From contig UWSI01000003.1 in assembly GCA_900541895.1 (NCBI GenBank), forward strand, positions 62,001-126,000: a stretch of 64,000 nt of DNA, in the 5' to 3' direction. The stretch's first letter is position 1. Every line of letters starts with the position of its first letter. Shown here piece after piece: positions 49,438-58,640 of the stretch. The notes beneath the pieces were generated by a model. The model was given only the letters and a program-made list of their open reading frames with translations, was not told the DNA's origin and did no database searches. This DNA is from an uncultured Actinomyces sp. (GTDB taxonomy: Bacteria > Actinomycetota > Actinomycetes > Actinomycetales > Actinomycetaceae). The translations under genes were made by a program, and so were the position numbers.

Positions 49438-51015
49438 TTACTCCTCATCCGATTCGACTCGAAGGAATCCCCAACGAATTAAGGTGTGCACCTGCGGGAA
49501 GAGTTCGCCCTGAAGCTGCCGGGAATCGCATTCCAATAGGGCTGCAAGAGCCCCGCAGATTTGACCAACGCTCAGCTCGCCATCTGAAGCACCAACCAAG
49601 GCACTCAAAGCAGTGGTCGAGGCAACCGATTGTCCAAGTCCTCCCCCTTGGTGAAGGATCAAGGCGGAGGGGTCTTGTGCCCCGGGTAGGAAATGCCGTT
49701 CTTCCGTCACATCGGAAGCAAAGTAGAGGTGAAGGTCGCTGAGATCATCGGGAAGCCGCAAGGATGCAAGCGCGCGCTGAACGTCTTCGCCGGATGGGGA
49801 TTCTCCCCCTTCAAGCTCATCGCATTCGCACACGCCGGGGCGCGGCGTATCGAGCTTTCTCAGGGCGACCATGCCCATGCCAATTTCGACGACTCCTGCC
49901 TGAACGAAATCATCAAGCCACTGGGCGTATTCGCGTTCGTAGTCTTCGCGCTGATGCCATTGCTGACCGGAGTCACGAAGCCACATTTCAACGTAGTGAG
50001 CGGGATCAAGCCTGTCGCGCTGCACAATCCACGCGTCAATAGGAAGGTCTTCGACCCATGAGCGCACGACATTTTCCCAGTCCTCAGGGTGTCCCAATCG
50101 TCCGGGAATTTCCCAATTCGCAAGGAGTTGCGTCACACCGCCGGGCTTGAGGTAGTTCGGGCTTTCCCGAATCACCGTGCGCACCAGATGATCACGGCTC
50201 ATTCCACCGTCCCGGTATTCCAGAACCCCCGAGGTACGAAGTGAATCTGGGGTGATAACAAAGGGCGGGTTCGAGGCGATCAGATCGAATTCTTCGCCTT
50301 CGACCGGTTCAAAGAGGGATCCTTGGCGAACATCCAATTCGACACCATTGAGCGCGGCATTAAAGCGCGTGATCTCACACGCCCGCGACGACAGGTCAGT
50401 TGCAACAACGCGAGTAGCGTGTGTGGCCAAATACAAGGCTTGGATTCCGCATCCACACCCCAGGTCCAAGGCGGATTCGACAGGAGTTCGAAGCGTCGCC
50501 TTCAAAAGAGAGGTCGTTGCCCCGCCGATTCCTAAAACGTGATCTGGGCGAATGGGTTCTCCCGTCACGTCTTCACCCAGGTCCGACAGGATCCACCAGT
50601 TTTTAAGGCCACCTTGAAGCTGTGCCGCGTGAGGACGCAGGTCGTAATTTGCTTTGAAAAGTTGCTGTCCTTCTGGTGATTTCGCATCGAGTGCGGGAAA
50701 AATCAATCCCAGGTCGACCGCGCCGCGCACCCCAAGAGTGGGCAGAGCCTGCGCAAGAACATCCCCACTTTCCGCGCAGCCCAAGACAAAGAAGCGCGTC
50801 AACACCGCAGCCGGGGTATCTTTCCGCTGAAGTTCGCGAAGTGCCGGAACCCTTTGATTACGCATGAGCGCAGCACGCGCGACCGGGCTGATCATGGCCT
50901 CCATCGCGTCGACACTCCACCCGGCACTACCCAGATCTGCAGCCAAGCGAGCGATCAGTCCGGGTTCCAATCCCGGTGTCGGACTGGGAAGAGTGTCAAT
51001 CAGTAATTCCGTCAT
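49438..51015 (-). CDS. Class I SAM-dependent methyltransferase with N-terminal actinobacterial domain
   Basis: A 525-aa soluble protein. The N-terminal 180 residues form a helical domain also seen in other actinobacterial methyltransferases. The catalytic domain has motif I SALDLGCGCGIQALYLAT, TRVVATDLSSRACEITRFNAALNG, and FDLIASNPPFVITPDSL; the NPPF is the N-P-P-(Y/F) motif of enzymes that methylate amide or exocyclic amine nitrogen, as in PrmC or RlmG/RsmC. The C-terminal 130 residues end in a small winged-helix-like part (LIRWGFLRVESDEE). The substrate is probably rRNA or a protein glutamine, but is not proven. ATG 51015 opens a unit with cls. Confidence 0.85.
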   Translation of the reverse strand: MTELLIDTLPSPTPGLEPGLIARLAADLGSAGWSVDAMEAMISPVARAALMRNQRVPALRELQRKDTPAAVLTRFFVLGCAESGDVLAQALPTLGVRGAVDLGLIFPALDAKSPEGQQLFKANYDLRPHAAQLQGGLKNWWILSDLGEDVTGEPIRPDHVLGIGGATTSLLKATLRTPVESALDLGCGCGIQALYLATHATRVVATDLSSRACEITRFNAALNGVELDVRQGSLFEPVEGEEFDLIASNPPFVITPDSLRTSGVLEYRDGGMSRDHLVRTVIRESPNYLKPGGVTQLLANWEIPGRLGHPEDWENVVRSWVEDLPIDAWIVQRDRLDPAHYVEMWLRDSGQQWHQREDYEREYAQWLDDFVQAGVVEIGMGMVALRKLDTPRPGVCECDELEGGESPSGEDVQRALASLRLPDDLSDLHLYFASDVTEERHFLPGAQDPSALILHQGGGLGQSVASTTALSALVGASDGELSVGQICGALAALLECDSRQLQGELFPQVHTLIRWGFLRVESDEE

Positions 51016-51161
51016 AGCATTACTTTCTCACGCCTGACATGCATCTGCGTCGACTTATTCACGCAAGTTCTCAGGCGCATATTCCCATGAGCTCCCCCAC
51101 TGCGCAGATCCTTCACCTCCCCCATTAGAATGCCTGTGTCTCCAAGGAAAAGGATGAGTGG

Positions 51162-52127
51162 ATGTCTGGCGGACTGGTAGCACTTCTGGACGATATTGCG
51201 GCACTCGCAAAAGCCACGGCTTCGTCTATTGACGATGTCGCATCGAGCGCGGTGAAGGTATCGGCCAAAGCGGTTGGCGTCGTCATCGACGACACCGCTG
51301 TCACTCCGCAGTACGTCTCCGGGCTTTCCCCCAAGCGCGAGCTGCCAATTATCGGGAAAATCGCCAAGGCCTCGTTAATCAACAAGCTGGTCGTCATTCT
51401 GCCTATCGCGCTTGTGCTCACGTGGTTTGCGCCGCAGGTTTTGCCCTTCCTCTTGATAGCGGGCGGCGCTTACCTGTGTTTTGAGGGCGGCGAGAAGGTT
51501 CTCGAGGCCCTGCACTGGCTTCCCGAACACGAAGACTCAGCCGAAGACACAGCTCCTCAAAGCGCGGAAGACCTCGAAAAAAGCATCGTCTCTTCGGCCT
51601 CACGCACCGATCTCATTCTTTCCTCGGAAATCATGCTGGTCTCCATGGATGGACTGAACTCCGAGTCCATGTCGATGCGCGTTGCAGTCCTCATCGCGGT
51701 CGCTTTCTTCATGACTTTCTTTGTCTACGGGATCGTTGCAGTCCTGGTACGAATGGACGATTTCGGGCTTCGCTTGGCCAAGGGCGCGACTCATCCGGAC
51801 GATAATCGCCCCGGTCCCGCGGATAATATCGGCCGTGGAATTGTGCGCGTGATGCCCAAGGTTTTCAACGCAATCGGCCTTGTTGGAACGGTTGCAATGC
51901 TGTGGGTCGGTGGCCACCTCGTCATCGAAAACCTCGCGAAGGTGGGCGTCGGCTTCTTCCACAACGTCGTGTCGACGATTGAGCACACGCTCGCTTCGGG
52001 CGGCGCTTTCCTTGGCTGGCTCGTTGAGACCACGTGTGCGGCAGTGTTTGGCATTGTGCTCGGCTCGCTGATCACCGGAGTTGTCGTTGGGGTTTCCCAC
52101 CTTTTCCGCCGAGGCCGAGGCCACTGA
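51162..52127 (+). CDS. DUF808 inner-membrane protein (YedI-like)
   Basis: A 321-aa polytopic protein. MSGGLVALLDDIAALAKATASSIDDVASSAVKVSAKAVGVVIDDTAVTPQYV is the characteristic DUF808 N-terminus, and GGAYLCFEGGEKVLEALHW is a second hallmark. Six or so helices follow, ending in GIVLGSLITGVVVGVSHLF. The function is unknown in any species. ATG 51162 is preceded by AAGGATGAG. It stands alone, followed by sodA after a 126-base gap with its own probable promoter. Confidence 0.9.
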   Translation: MSGGLVALLDDIAALAKATASSIDDVASSAVKVSAKAVGVVIDDTAVTPQYVSGLSPKRELPIIGKIAKASLINKLVVILPIALVLTWFAPQVLPFLLIAGGAYLCFEGGEKVLEALHWLPEHEDSAEDTAPQSAEDLEKSIVSSASRTDLILSSEIMLVSMDGLNSESMSMRVAVLIAVAFFMTFFVYGIVAVLVRMDDFGLRLAKGATHPDDNRPGPADNIGRGIVRVMPKVFNAIGLVGTVAMLWVGGHLVIENLAKVGVGFFHNVVSTIEHTLASGGAFLGWLVETTCAAVFGIVLGSLITGVVVGVSHLFRRGRGH

Positions 52128-52149
52128 GCCTTTCCCCGCTCCCCTTTTG

Positions 52150-52217
52150 TATAGTGCGTTGAGCGCTGAGTGAACTCGCCCACCTCTACGCCCACACCTA
52201 GGGACTTAAGTACTAGG
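52150..52217 (+). promoter_or_regulatory. Possible sodA promoter and leader element
   Basis: TATAGT at 52150-52155 is a plausible -10 hexamer. About 40 bases on, a near-palindrome (CCTAG, ACTTAAGT, CTAGG at 52197-52217, one base off symmetry) lies in the presumed leader. It does not match the DtxR consensus. Its role is unknown. Confidence 0.35.
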
Positions 52218-52253
52218 CTTGGGATATCAACCCCTAAGTGTAAGGAGAGCCCG

Positions 52254-52850
52254 ATGAGCGTTTACACCCTTCCCGAACTTCCCTACGATTACGCGGCACT
52301 GGAGCCCCACATCTCTGCAAAGATCATGGAGCTGCACCACGACAAGCACCAGGCCAACTACGTGGCCGGCGCAAACACTGCACTGGAGAAGCTGGAAGCA
52401 GCCCGCGAAGCCGGCGATTTTGCCGCAATCAACCTGTGGGAAAAGAACCTGGCCTTCAACCTGGGTGGCCACACCAACCACTCGATCTTCTGGACGAATA
52501 TGACCGGTGACGGCGCTTCTCGCCCCGAAGGCAATCTGGCCGACGCCATCAACGAGTTCTTCGGTTCCTTCGAGAAGTTCCAGGCACAGTTCGCCGCTGC
52601 AGCCCTCGGTCTTCAGGGCTCCGGCTGGGCCGTTCTCGCATGGGACACCCTGGGCAAGCGCCTCGTCACCTACCAGCTGACCGATCAGCAGGGCAACATC
52701 CCCGTTGCAACTGTTCCGCTGCTCATGCTGGACATGTGGGAGCACGCTTTCTACCTGGATTACCTCAACGTCAAGGCCGACTACGTCAAGGCTTGGTGGA
52801 ACGTTGTGAACTGGGAGAACGTCGCACAGCGTTTCGCAGCAGCCCTGTGA
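52254..52850 (+). CDS. sodA: Superoxide dismutase (Fe/Mn)
   Basis: A 198-aa cytoplasmic enzyme dismutating superoxide. It begins YTLPELPYDYAALEPHISAKIMELHHDKHQANYV with the first metal His. NHSIFWTNM gives the second His, and LLMLDMWEHAFYLDYLNVKADYV contains the Asp and third His. Gln in QGSGWAVLAW, a residue region that distinguishes Fe from Mn forms, does not allow a firm call; the metal may be either. AAGGAGAG precedes ATG 52254. The frame is open 84 bases upstream but unsupported. It ends at a strong bidirectional terminator. Confidence 0.96.
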   Translation: MSVYTLPELPYDYAALEPHISAKIMELHHDKHQANYVAGANTALEKLEAAREAGDFAAINLWEKNLAFNLGGHTNHSIFWTNMTGDGASRPEGNLADAINEFFGSFEKFQAQFAAAALGLQGSGWAVLAWDTLGKRLVTYQLTDQQGNIPVATVPLLMLDMWEHAFYLDYLNVKADYVKAWWNVVNWENVAQRFAAAL

Positions 52851-52869
52851 TCACTGCTTGTTTGTTTTA

Positions 52870-52909
52870 AAGGTTGTGGCCCCCGCCTTCAGGCGGGAGC
52901 CACAACCTT
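52870..52909. terminator. Bidirectional terminator
   Basis: AAGGTTGTGGC (52870-52880) pairs with GCCACAACCTT (52899-52909), and an inner CCCGCC/GGCGGG pair extends the stem to about 18 bp. It separates the convergent sodA and luciferase-like genes. Confidence 0.9.
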
Positions 52910-52920
52910 ATCTACGGAAG

Positions 52921-53907
52921 TTATCCAAGGCGACTCTGGAGCTCTCGGTACTGGGCGAGCTTTTGCTGAACATCAGCGATGTAGCTAATCAGCATGACTT
53001 CATCGACGCGGTGATTCCGTGCAAAGTTCGCAATCGTCTGAGCAACCTGGTCGTAGGTACCGATGATGATCGAACGATCGCGTTGTGCCCATCGCAGTGC
53101 GTCTTCTCGATCTTCGACGCTCATCTGCTCAGGGCGCTGGAATCGCACGGGGCGTCCCAGTCGTAAACACATACGGAAACTCAAGGCGGGAAGTGCTTGT
53201 TCTAGGGCTTCGGCTTCAGTTTCTGCAGCGCTCACCGCGAGCGCGGAAAGGGTCTGTCCTTGGCCCTCGCCCAGGTTTTCGGGCAGGTGTGCACGGTAAT
53301 GGTCCATGACCTCGGGCTGTTGCTGGCCGCTGAAGAACTGCGCGTAGGCGTAGTTCATGTTTCGAGTCCCCGCCCAGGCCGCGCTCTGACCTGAAGAACC
53401 CAGCAACCACAACTCGGGAAGCTCATCGGGGCGCGGGTAGACACCAACAGAGGTGTAGGGATGTCCCTCGGGCAGAGTTCCTCGCATGAAAGCCAAAGTT
53501 TCATCGATCAGAGCATTGATCGACGCCGGATCAATCGTTGCCCCCTGGTTGAGTGCGCGGGCGGAGATCATGTCACCGCCAGGAGCACGTCCCAATCCCA
53601 TGTCAACACGGCCGGGGAACAAAGTTGCCAGAGTGAAGAACTTTTCTGCCATCTGCAAGCTGCCCTGATGCATGGCCATCACGCCACCAGAACCAATACG
53701 GATTCGCGAGGTCCGGTCCAGAAGGTGGGTCATCACCAGCTCAGGGGCAGAGGACATAAAGACCGGGGTGTTGTGGTGCTCTGCGATCCAGAAGCGATGG
53801 AACTCCATCTCTTCAAGTCCGCGAGCCAAGGACACCATGTCTTCAAGTGCCTGATGCGGAGTTGACCCGTCAAAAAGCGGAACCTGTTCCAGTGCTGAGA
53901 GGCGCAT
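52921..53907 (-). CDS. LLM-class flavin-dependent oxidoreductase
   Basis: A 328-aa bacterial-luciferase-like TIM barrel. LSALEQVPLFDGSTPHQAL, FHRFWIAEHHNTPVFMSSAPELV, IRIGSGGVMAMHQGSLQMAEKF and FPGRVDMGLGRAPGGD define the single-chain YhbW/MsnO8 subgroup. These use reduced FMN or F420; the cofactor and substrate here are unknown. AAGGGTAACA precedes ATG 53907. It begins 64 bases after the stop of the large activase gene on the same strand, with a short hairpin between them. Confidence 0.9.
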   Translation of the reverse strand: MRLSALEQVPLFDGSTPHQALEDMVSLARGLEEMEFHRFWIAEHHNTPVFMSSAPELVMTHLLDRTSRIRIGSGGVMAMHQGSLQMAEKFFTLATLFPGRVDMGLGRAPGGDMISARALNQGATIDPASINALIDETLAFMRGTLPEGHPYTSVGVYPRPDELPELWLLGSSGQSAAWAGTRNMNYAYAQFFSGQQQPEVMDHYRAHLPENLGEGQGQTLSALAVSAAETEAEALEQALPALSFRMCLRLGRPVRFQRPEQMSVEDREDALRWAQRDRSIIIGTYDQVAQTIANFARNHRVDEVMLISYIADVQQKLAQYRELQSRLG

Positions 53908-53965
53908 TGTTACCCTTCCGTTTCACACAATATCCGCCACTTAAACACGGTTATTTTTGAGAATA

Positions 53966-53980
53966 TTCCGCTCAGCGGAA
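53966..53980 (-). other. Hairpin with the activase stop codon as its loop
   Basis: TTCCGC and GCGGAA pair across TCA, which is the reverse complement of the TGA stop at 53972-53974. A short T/A-rich stretch follows on the minus strand. It may be a weak terminator or chance. Confidence 0.35.
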
Positions 53981-56900
53981 AGCAGCACCCCGCCTCGGCG
54001 GAATCGCGGGCATGCCCAAGCCGACTACGCGGTGTCCCTCACCATCAGAAGAACCACCACCGGATCCGCATCCGCAACCACCGCAGGAGGCACCAGCGAC
54101 GGCCTCGCCGCCCAAGTCTTCGGAATCGAAGTCAATCCCGACCAACTGCAGCACGCCATCGTCTTCACCATCGCGCTCGGCGGCATTGTGCTGTTGCACA
54201 GCGGTTGCCAGCATCAGCTTGATTCGGTTGAGCTGATTGACTTCCGAGGCGCCCGGATCGTAGTCGACAGCGACGATATTCGCCTGCGGGTAGCGGTTAC
54301 GCAGCGCACGGAACATGCCCTTTCCAACAATGTGGTTCGGTAGACATGCGAAAGGCTGTGCGCAGATGATGTTCGGGCATCCGTGTTCAATCATGTCGAC
54401 CATCTCCGCCGTCAGGTACCAGCCTTCACCGGCTTGGTTCCCAAGGCGTGCGATATCCTCCGAGCGCGAGATCATCTCTTCGATGTCACGGTGGGCTTCG
54501 AACTTCCCATTTGTCTCTTCGAAAGCCTTGTGAACTGGGATTTCATACTTCTTGAGCAGCCACAGAGCCATGGGTAAGATCTTGCGCTGTTTGCCATCGA
54601 TCCCCAGGTTCTCGTAGTCCCACTCCGCAGTCGCAACCGAATTGTGGAAGAACTGCATGAGTCCGGGAAGCTCAGCCTCACAGCCCTCAGCCTCGATGAC
54701 GTCAACTGCGTGGTTATTCGCATCGGGGTGGAACTTCACAAGGATCTCTCCCACCAGCCCAACGCGAGGTTTACGCGGAATATCACGCAATTCCAGGGCG
54801 TCAAACTCAGCAACGCAGCGCTTGATCAGCGTCGAATAGCGCAGTCGCCCCGTCAGGAGACCCGTCGGACCGACGCGTCCCAAAGTCTCAGAGCGATCAC
54901 TCACAACCCACTCGCGCACGATCTGATCCCAGCGGCGGTACAGTTCCATCGCGCTTCCGGGCACGGCCTCGTAAGGACGCACGCGAAGAAGCATGGACTG
55001 GATCGCGTCACCGATCACGAAGGCTTGGATCGCCTTGTGGATGTGGCGAATTCCGATCTTGAAGCCGGGGTTGTCTTCCAGCCCCTGAACGGAAAGCGCA
55101 ATGACCGGGACCTGCGGATATCCCGCATCGCGAAGGCCCTTACGCAGCAGTGCGGCGTAGTTCGTTGCGCGGCACATGCCACCCGTCTGAGTGATACCGA
55201 CCGCGGTCTTATCGGGATCTGCTCGACCCGACACAAATTCGTCGATCAACTGACCGATGACGACAATCGCCGGGTAACAAGAATCGTTGTTGACGTACTT
55301 CAGACCCGTTTCCATGGTCTGGCGGCTCGTGTGCTCAAGGACTCGAACATTGAGTCCCGCGCGCCTGAACAAGGGCTCGAGGAAACGGAAGTGGATCGGC
55401 GACATCTGCGGGGCAAGGATTTCGTATCCCGCATCGCGCATTTCCTCGGTAAAGACGGCTCGTGCTTCGATGTGTCCGGCCTTGACCTGCTCGGATTCTT
55501 CGCGCGCGGCAACCGAAGCTGGGTCCTCGTGCACCGCAGTGTCGATTGTTCCCGAGGCCATGGTTCCTCGCTCCGCAACCGCCGCTTCTAGGGAACGCAG
55601 GCGGATCTTCGCAGCACCCAGGTTCGATACCTCGTCAATCTTAAGGACCGTGTGCACGTCGCCGCGTCCCTCAAGGATCTCTTGAACCTGGTCGGCGGTG
55701 ATTGCGTCAACGCCACAACCGAAGGAGTTGAGCTGGACCATCTCAAGGTCAGGCTCATCGCCCACGCGGGCAGCGGCCTCGTATAGGCGCGAATGGTAGG
55801 ACCACTGGTCGCGCACGCGAAGAGGGCGCTCCAAGCGCTGGTCAATGATGGAGTCCTCGGTGAGGACGGCCATTCCCAGTCCGACAATGACCTCGGGAAT
55901 ACCGTGGTTTATTTCGGGGTCGAGGTGGTAGGGGCGGCCCGCCAAGACGATTCCGCGCACTCCATGTTCGCGCATCCACTCGAGTGCTTCGCGGCCCTTT
56001 TCCTTGATTTCAGCCTTGACCGCGGCGTCTTCTTCCCATGCCTTGTCCAGTGCACGGGTCATTTCTTCAACGCTGATGTCGTAGCCATACTGGGCGAAGG
56101 TGCGCACAAGGTGGGCGGGTAAGTAATCACGGTTGCCGAAGTTGATGAAGGGGCTGATGAACTTCACGCCCGGCTCATTCAGGCGTTCCATATTGTTGCG
56201 GATGACTTCGGGGTAGGTTGCAACGACCGGGCAGTTGAAGTTGTTATCCGCATCGGTGAGCTTTTGCTCGAAATCAACGCAGGGGTACCAGATCGTTGTA
56301 ATCCCCTTGTCCAGCAGGGATTCGATGTGTCCGTGGACGAGCTTGGCCGGATAGCACACGTTTTCGGAAGGGATCGATTCCATTCCCTGCTCGAATAGCT
56401 CGTGGTTGCTTCGCCCCGAAATCATCACGCGGAAACCGAGCTCGGTGAGCATCGTGAACCAGAAGGGGTAGTTCTCGTACATGCCCAGAACACGAGGAAT
56501 ACCAATATCTCCGCGGAATGCCTTGGCTTCGGTGAGGCGTCGGTATCCGAAGATCCTCTTGTACTTCCAGTCATAGAGGTTGGGAAGGTCCGACTTGCGT
56601 GGAACCTTTTCTAGGCTTGCCCCGCGCTCACAACGGTTCCCCGACACATGCCTTTCTCCGTTGGAAAAGGTCGAGATGGTCATCTGGCAGTGGTTTTGAC
56701 ACAGGCGGCAGGTCTTGCGCGTGGTCTCGACCTGGAAGTCCTCGAGGTCTTCCACGCGAGCGAGTGTCGACTCACCTTCGCCACTGTCATGCATGCGGGC
56801 CGTGAGCGCCGCGCCGTAAGCTCCCATGAGTCCGGCAATATCGGGGCGAACAACTTCGCGACCGGTCAGCAGCTCGAATGCGCGAAGCACCGAGTCGTTG

Positions 56901-58582
56901 AGGAAGGTTCCGCCCTGAACGACGACGCGTTCGCCCAGGTCCGAGGGATCCTTGAGCTTGATGACCTTGTACAGGGCATTACGCACGACGGAGTAGGACA
57001 AGCCGGCGCTGATATCGCGCACATCCGCGCCTTCTTTTTGCGCCTGCTTGACCGAGGAATTCATGAAGACCGTGCAGCGCGTTCCCAAATCCACGGGATT
57101 CGTTGATTCCATGGCCATTTTCGCGAAGTTTCGCACATCGGTTCCCATGGTCTGCGCGAAGGTTTGCAGGAAGGAACCGCATCCCGAGGAGCAGGCCTCG
57201 TTGACGGAAATGGAATCGACTGCGTGGTCCTTGATCCGCAGGTATTTCATGTCCTGGCCACCGATGTCGATGACCGAGGTGACGCCGGGCTGGATGAATT
57301 CCGCGGCGCGATAGTGTGCCATTGTTTCAATTTCGCCCTCGTCCATGGTCAGGGCCGCAGTGACCAGACCTTCACCGTATCCGGTTGCACAAGATCGGCC
57401 AATCACGGTGCCTTCGGGCAGTTCACTGCGGACCCTTCGGACAATTTCTACCGCTGCAGCAACGGGGTCACCTTCGTTGGAGGCATAGTGGGTGAAGACA
57501 ATACGGTCATCTTCGTCAATGAGAACAGCCTTGATAGTGGTTGAACCGGCGTCAATTCCGAGCCAGCAGCGCCCACGAGCCTCAGAGAGGTCGGCCTTGG
57601 GGATGACTTCTTGTGCGTGACGCTGGACGAATTCTTCTTTTTCTTCCGGGGTCGCGAAAAGGGGCCGCATGCGCGGAGATTCAGCCTCGACCTGAGCAGT
57701 GGCGAGGCGGTCGATCAGTTGCTCGAGCGCGTTTCCTTCCTCTTCGCCTCGTTTCTTTGCTTCTTTCGAGGCCAAGAGCGCAGCACCTATTGCGACATAA
57801 AGCTGCGCGTTTTCCGGGGTGATAAAAGAGTCTGCCTTGGGAAGCAGGGTCTTGTAGGCCTCGCGAAGTTGAGGGAGGAAGTGCAGCGGGCCACCAAGAA
57901 ACATGACGTTTCCGCGGATGGGGCGACCGCAGGCAAGACCCGCAATGGTTTGGGTTGCGACCGCGCTGAAGATCGAGGCCGCGAGGTCCTCGTGCGCGGC
58001 ACCTTGGTTGATCAGTGGCTGGATATCCGATTTCGCAAAGACACCGCAGCGCGAGGCGATGGGGTAAAGCTGGGTGTGCGCTTCGGCCAGCGTATTGAGT
58101 CCTGAAGCATCGGTGTGGAGCAGCGTGGCCATCTGGTCAATGAAGGCACCGGTTCCACCCGCACAGGTTCCGTTCATGCGCTGTTCAGGGGTGGGGTGAA
58201 GGTAGGTGAGTTTTGCGTCTTCACCGCCAAGTTCGATGACGACGTCAACTTCTGGGTGGAGTCGCTGAGTGGATTCTGTTCCTGCGATAACTTCCTGAAC
58301 GAAGGGGATGCCCATTGCGCGGGCTGTCGTCAGGCCGCCAGAACCGGTGATCGCGGCTTGGACGACAAGTCCTGGGTAGATGTCCTCGATGTCTTCGAGG
58401 AGGTGTCCGAGTTCGGCGCGAACATCTGCGTTGTGGCGGCGATAGTCGGAGAAGAGGATTCGATTGCCATCCAAGACAACGGCTTTGACCGTCGTTGACC
58501 CCACGTCAATACCAAGCTGGCACGGGTGATCCGGCGTGCTTTCGACGTGTAGACGCGAGCCTTCAATGATCTGCGTATCCAT
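53972..58582 (-). CDS. Giant fused acyl-CoA dehydratase activase / 2-hydroxyacyl-CoA-dehydratase-like (double-cubane type) protein
   Basis: A 1536-aa protein. Two ASKHA ATPase activase domains come first: LGIDVGSTTVKAVVLDG, GGEDAKLTYL and NGTCAGGTGAFIDQMA (about 20-290); then LGIDAGSTTIKAVLIDE, DIGGQDMKYL and NEACSSGCGSFLQTFA (about 340-600). Their Cys residues match those holding a shared [4Fe-4S] cluster. A DUF2229 region follows with CRLCQNHCQ and GNRCERGAS. The C-terminal third is 2-hydroxyacyl-CoA-dehydratase-like with SENVCYPAKLVHG and NNDSCYPAIVVIGQ. Residues 1500-1506 are CGGCGCG, about 30 residues from the end. Homologues drive ATP-dependent low-potential electron transfer to a double-cubane cluster; the substrate is unknown. 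It is probably active without oxygen. Divergent from a TetR gene. Confidence 0.88.
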   Translation of the reverse strand: MDTQIIEGSRLHVESTPDHPCQLGIDVGSTTVKAVVLDGNRILFSDYRRHNADVRAELGHLLEDIEDIYPGLVVQAAITGSGGLTTARAMGIPFVQEVIAGTESTQRLHPEVDVVIELGGEDAKLTYLHPTPEQRMNGTCAGGTGAFIDQMATLLHTDASGLNTLAEAHTQLYPIASRCGVFAKSDIQPLINQGAAHEDLAASIFSAVATQTIAGLACGRPIRGNVMFLGGPLHFLPQLREAYKTLLPKADSFITPENAQLYVAIGAALLASKEAKKRGEEEGNALEQLIDRLATAQVEAESPRMRPLFATPEEKEEFVQRHAQEVIPKADLSEARGRCWLGIDAGSTTIKAVLIDEDDRIVFTHYASNEGDPVAAAVEIVRRVRSELPEGTVIGRSCATGYGEGLVTAALTMDEGEIETMAHYRAAEFIQPGVTSVIDIGGQDMKYLRIKDHAVDSISVNEACSSGCGSFLQTFAQTMGTDVRNFAKMAMESTNPVDLGTRCTVFMNSSVKQAQKEGADVRDISAGLSYSVVRNALYKVIKLKDPSDLGERVVVQGGTFLNDSVLRAFELLTGREVVRPDIAGLMGAYGAALTARMHDSGEGESTLARVEDLEDFQVETTRKTCRLCQNHCQMTISTFSNGERHVSGNRCERGASLEKVPRKSDLPNLYDWKYKRIFGYRRLTEAKAFRGDIGIPRVLGMYENYPFWFTMLTELGFRVMISGRSNHELFEQGMESIPSENVCYPAKLVHGHIESLLDKGITTIWYPCVDFEQKLTDADNNFNCPVVATYPEVIRNNMERLNEPGVKFISPFINFGNRDYLPAHLVRTFAQYGYDISVEEMTRALDKAWEEDAAVKAEIKEKGREALEWMREHGVRGIVLAGRPYHLDPEINHGIPEVIVGLGMAVLTEDSIIDQRLERPLRVRDQWSYHSRLYEAAARVGDEPDLEMVQLNSFGCGVDAITADQVQEILEGRGDVHTVLKIDEVSNLGAAKIRLRSLEAAVAERGTMASGTIDTAVHEDPASVAAREESEQVKAGHIEARAVFTEEMRDAGYEILAPQMSPIHFRFLEPLFRRAGLNVRVLEHTSRQTMETGLKYVNNDSCYPAIVVIGQLIDEFVSGRADPDKTAVGITQTGGMCRATNYAALLRKGLRDAGYPQVPVIALSVQGLEDNPGFKIGIRHIHKAIQAFVIGDAIQSMLLRVRPYEAVPGSAMELYRRWDQIVREWVVSDRSETLGRVGPTGLLTGRLRYSTLIKRCVAEFDALELRDIPRKPRVGLVGEILVKFHPDANNHAVDVIEAEGCEAELPGLMQFFHNSVATAEWDYENLGIDGKQRKILPMALWLLKKYEIPVHKAFEETNGKFEAHRDIEEMISRSEDIARLGNQAGEGWYLTAEMVDMIEHGCPNIICAQPFACLPNHIVGKGMFRALRNRYPQANIVAVDYDPGASEVNQLNRIKLMLATAVQQHNAAERDGEDDGVLQLVGIDFDSEDLGGEAVAGASCGGCGCGSGGGSSDGEGHRVVGLGMPAIPPRRGAAFR

Positions 58583-58605
58583 GCTGCGAAACTATGACGC
58601 AGATT

Positions 58606-58632
58606 TCTAATTTCCAAACTGTTGAAATTAGA
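58606..58632. promoter_or_regulatory. Inverted repeat between activase and tetR genes
   Basis: TCTAATTTC (58606-58614) and GAAATTAGA (58624-58632) are perfect complements around a 9-base spacer, midway between the two divergent starts. It is a likely operator of the TetR protein. A further GTTGAAATT half-like copy occurs at 58728-58736 inside the tetR frame. Confidence 0.65.
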
Positions 58633-58640
58633 CTGAGCTC

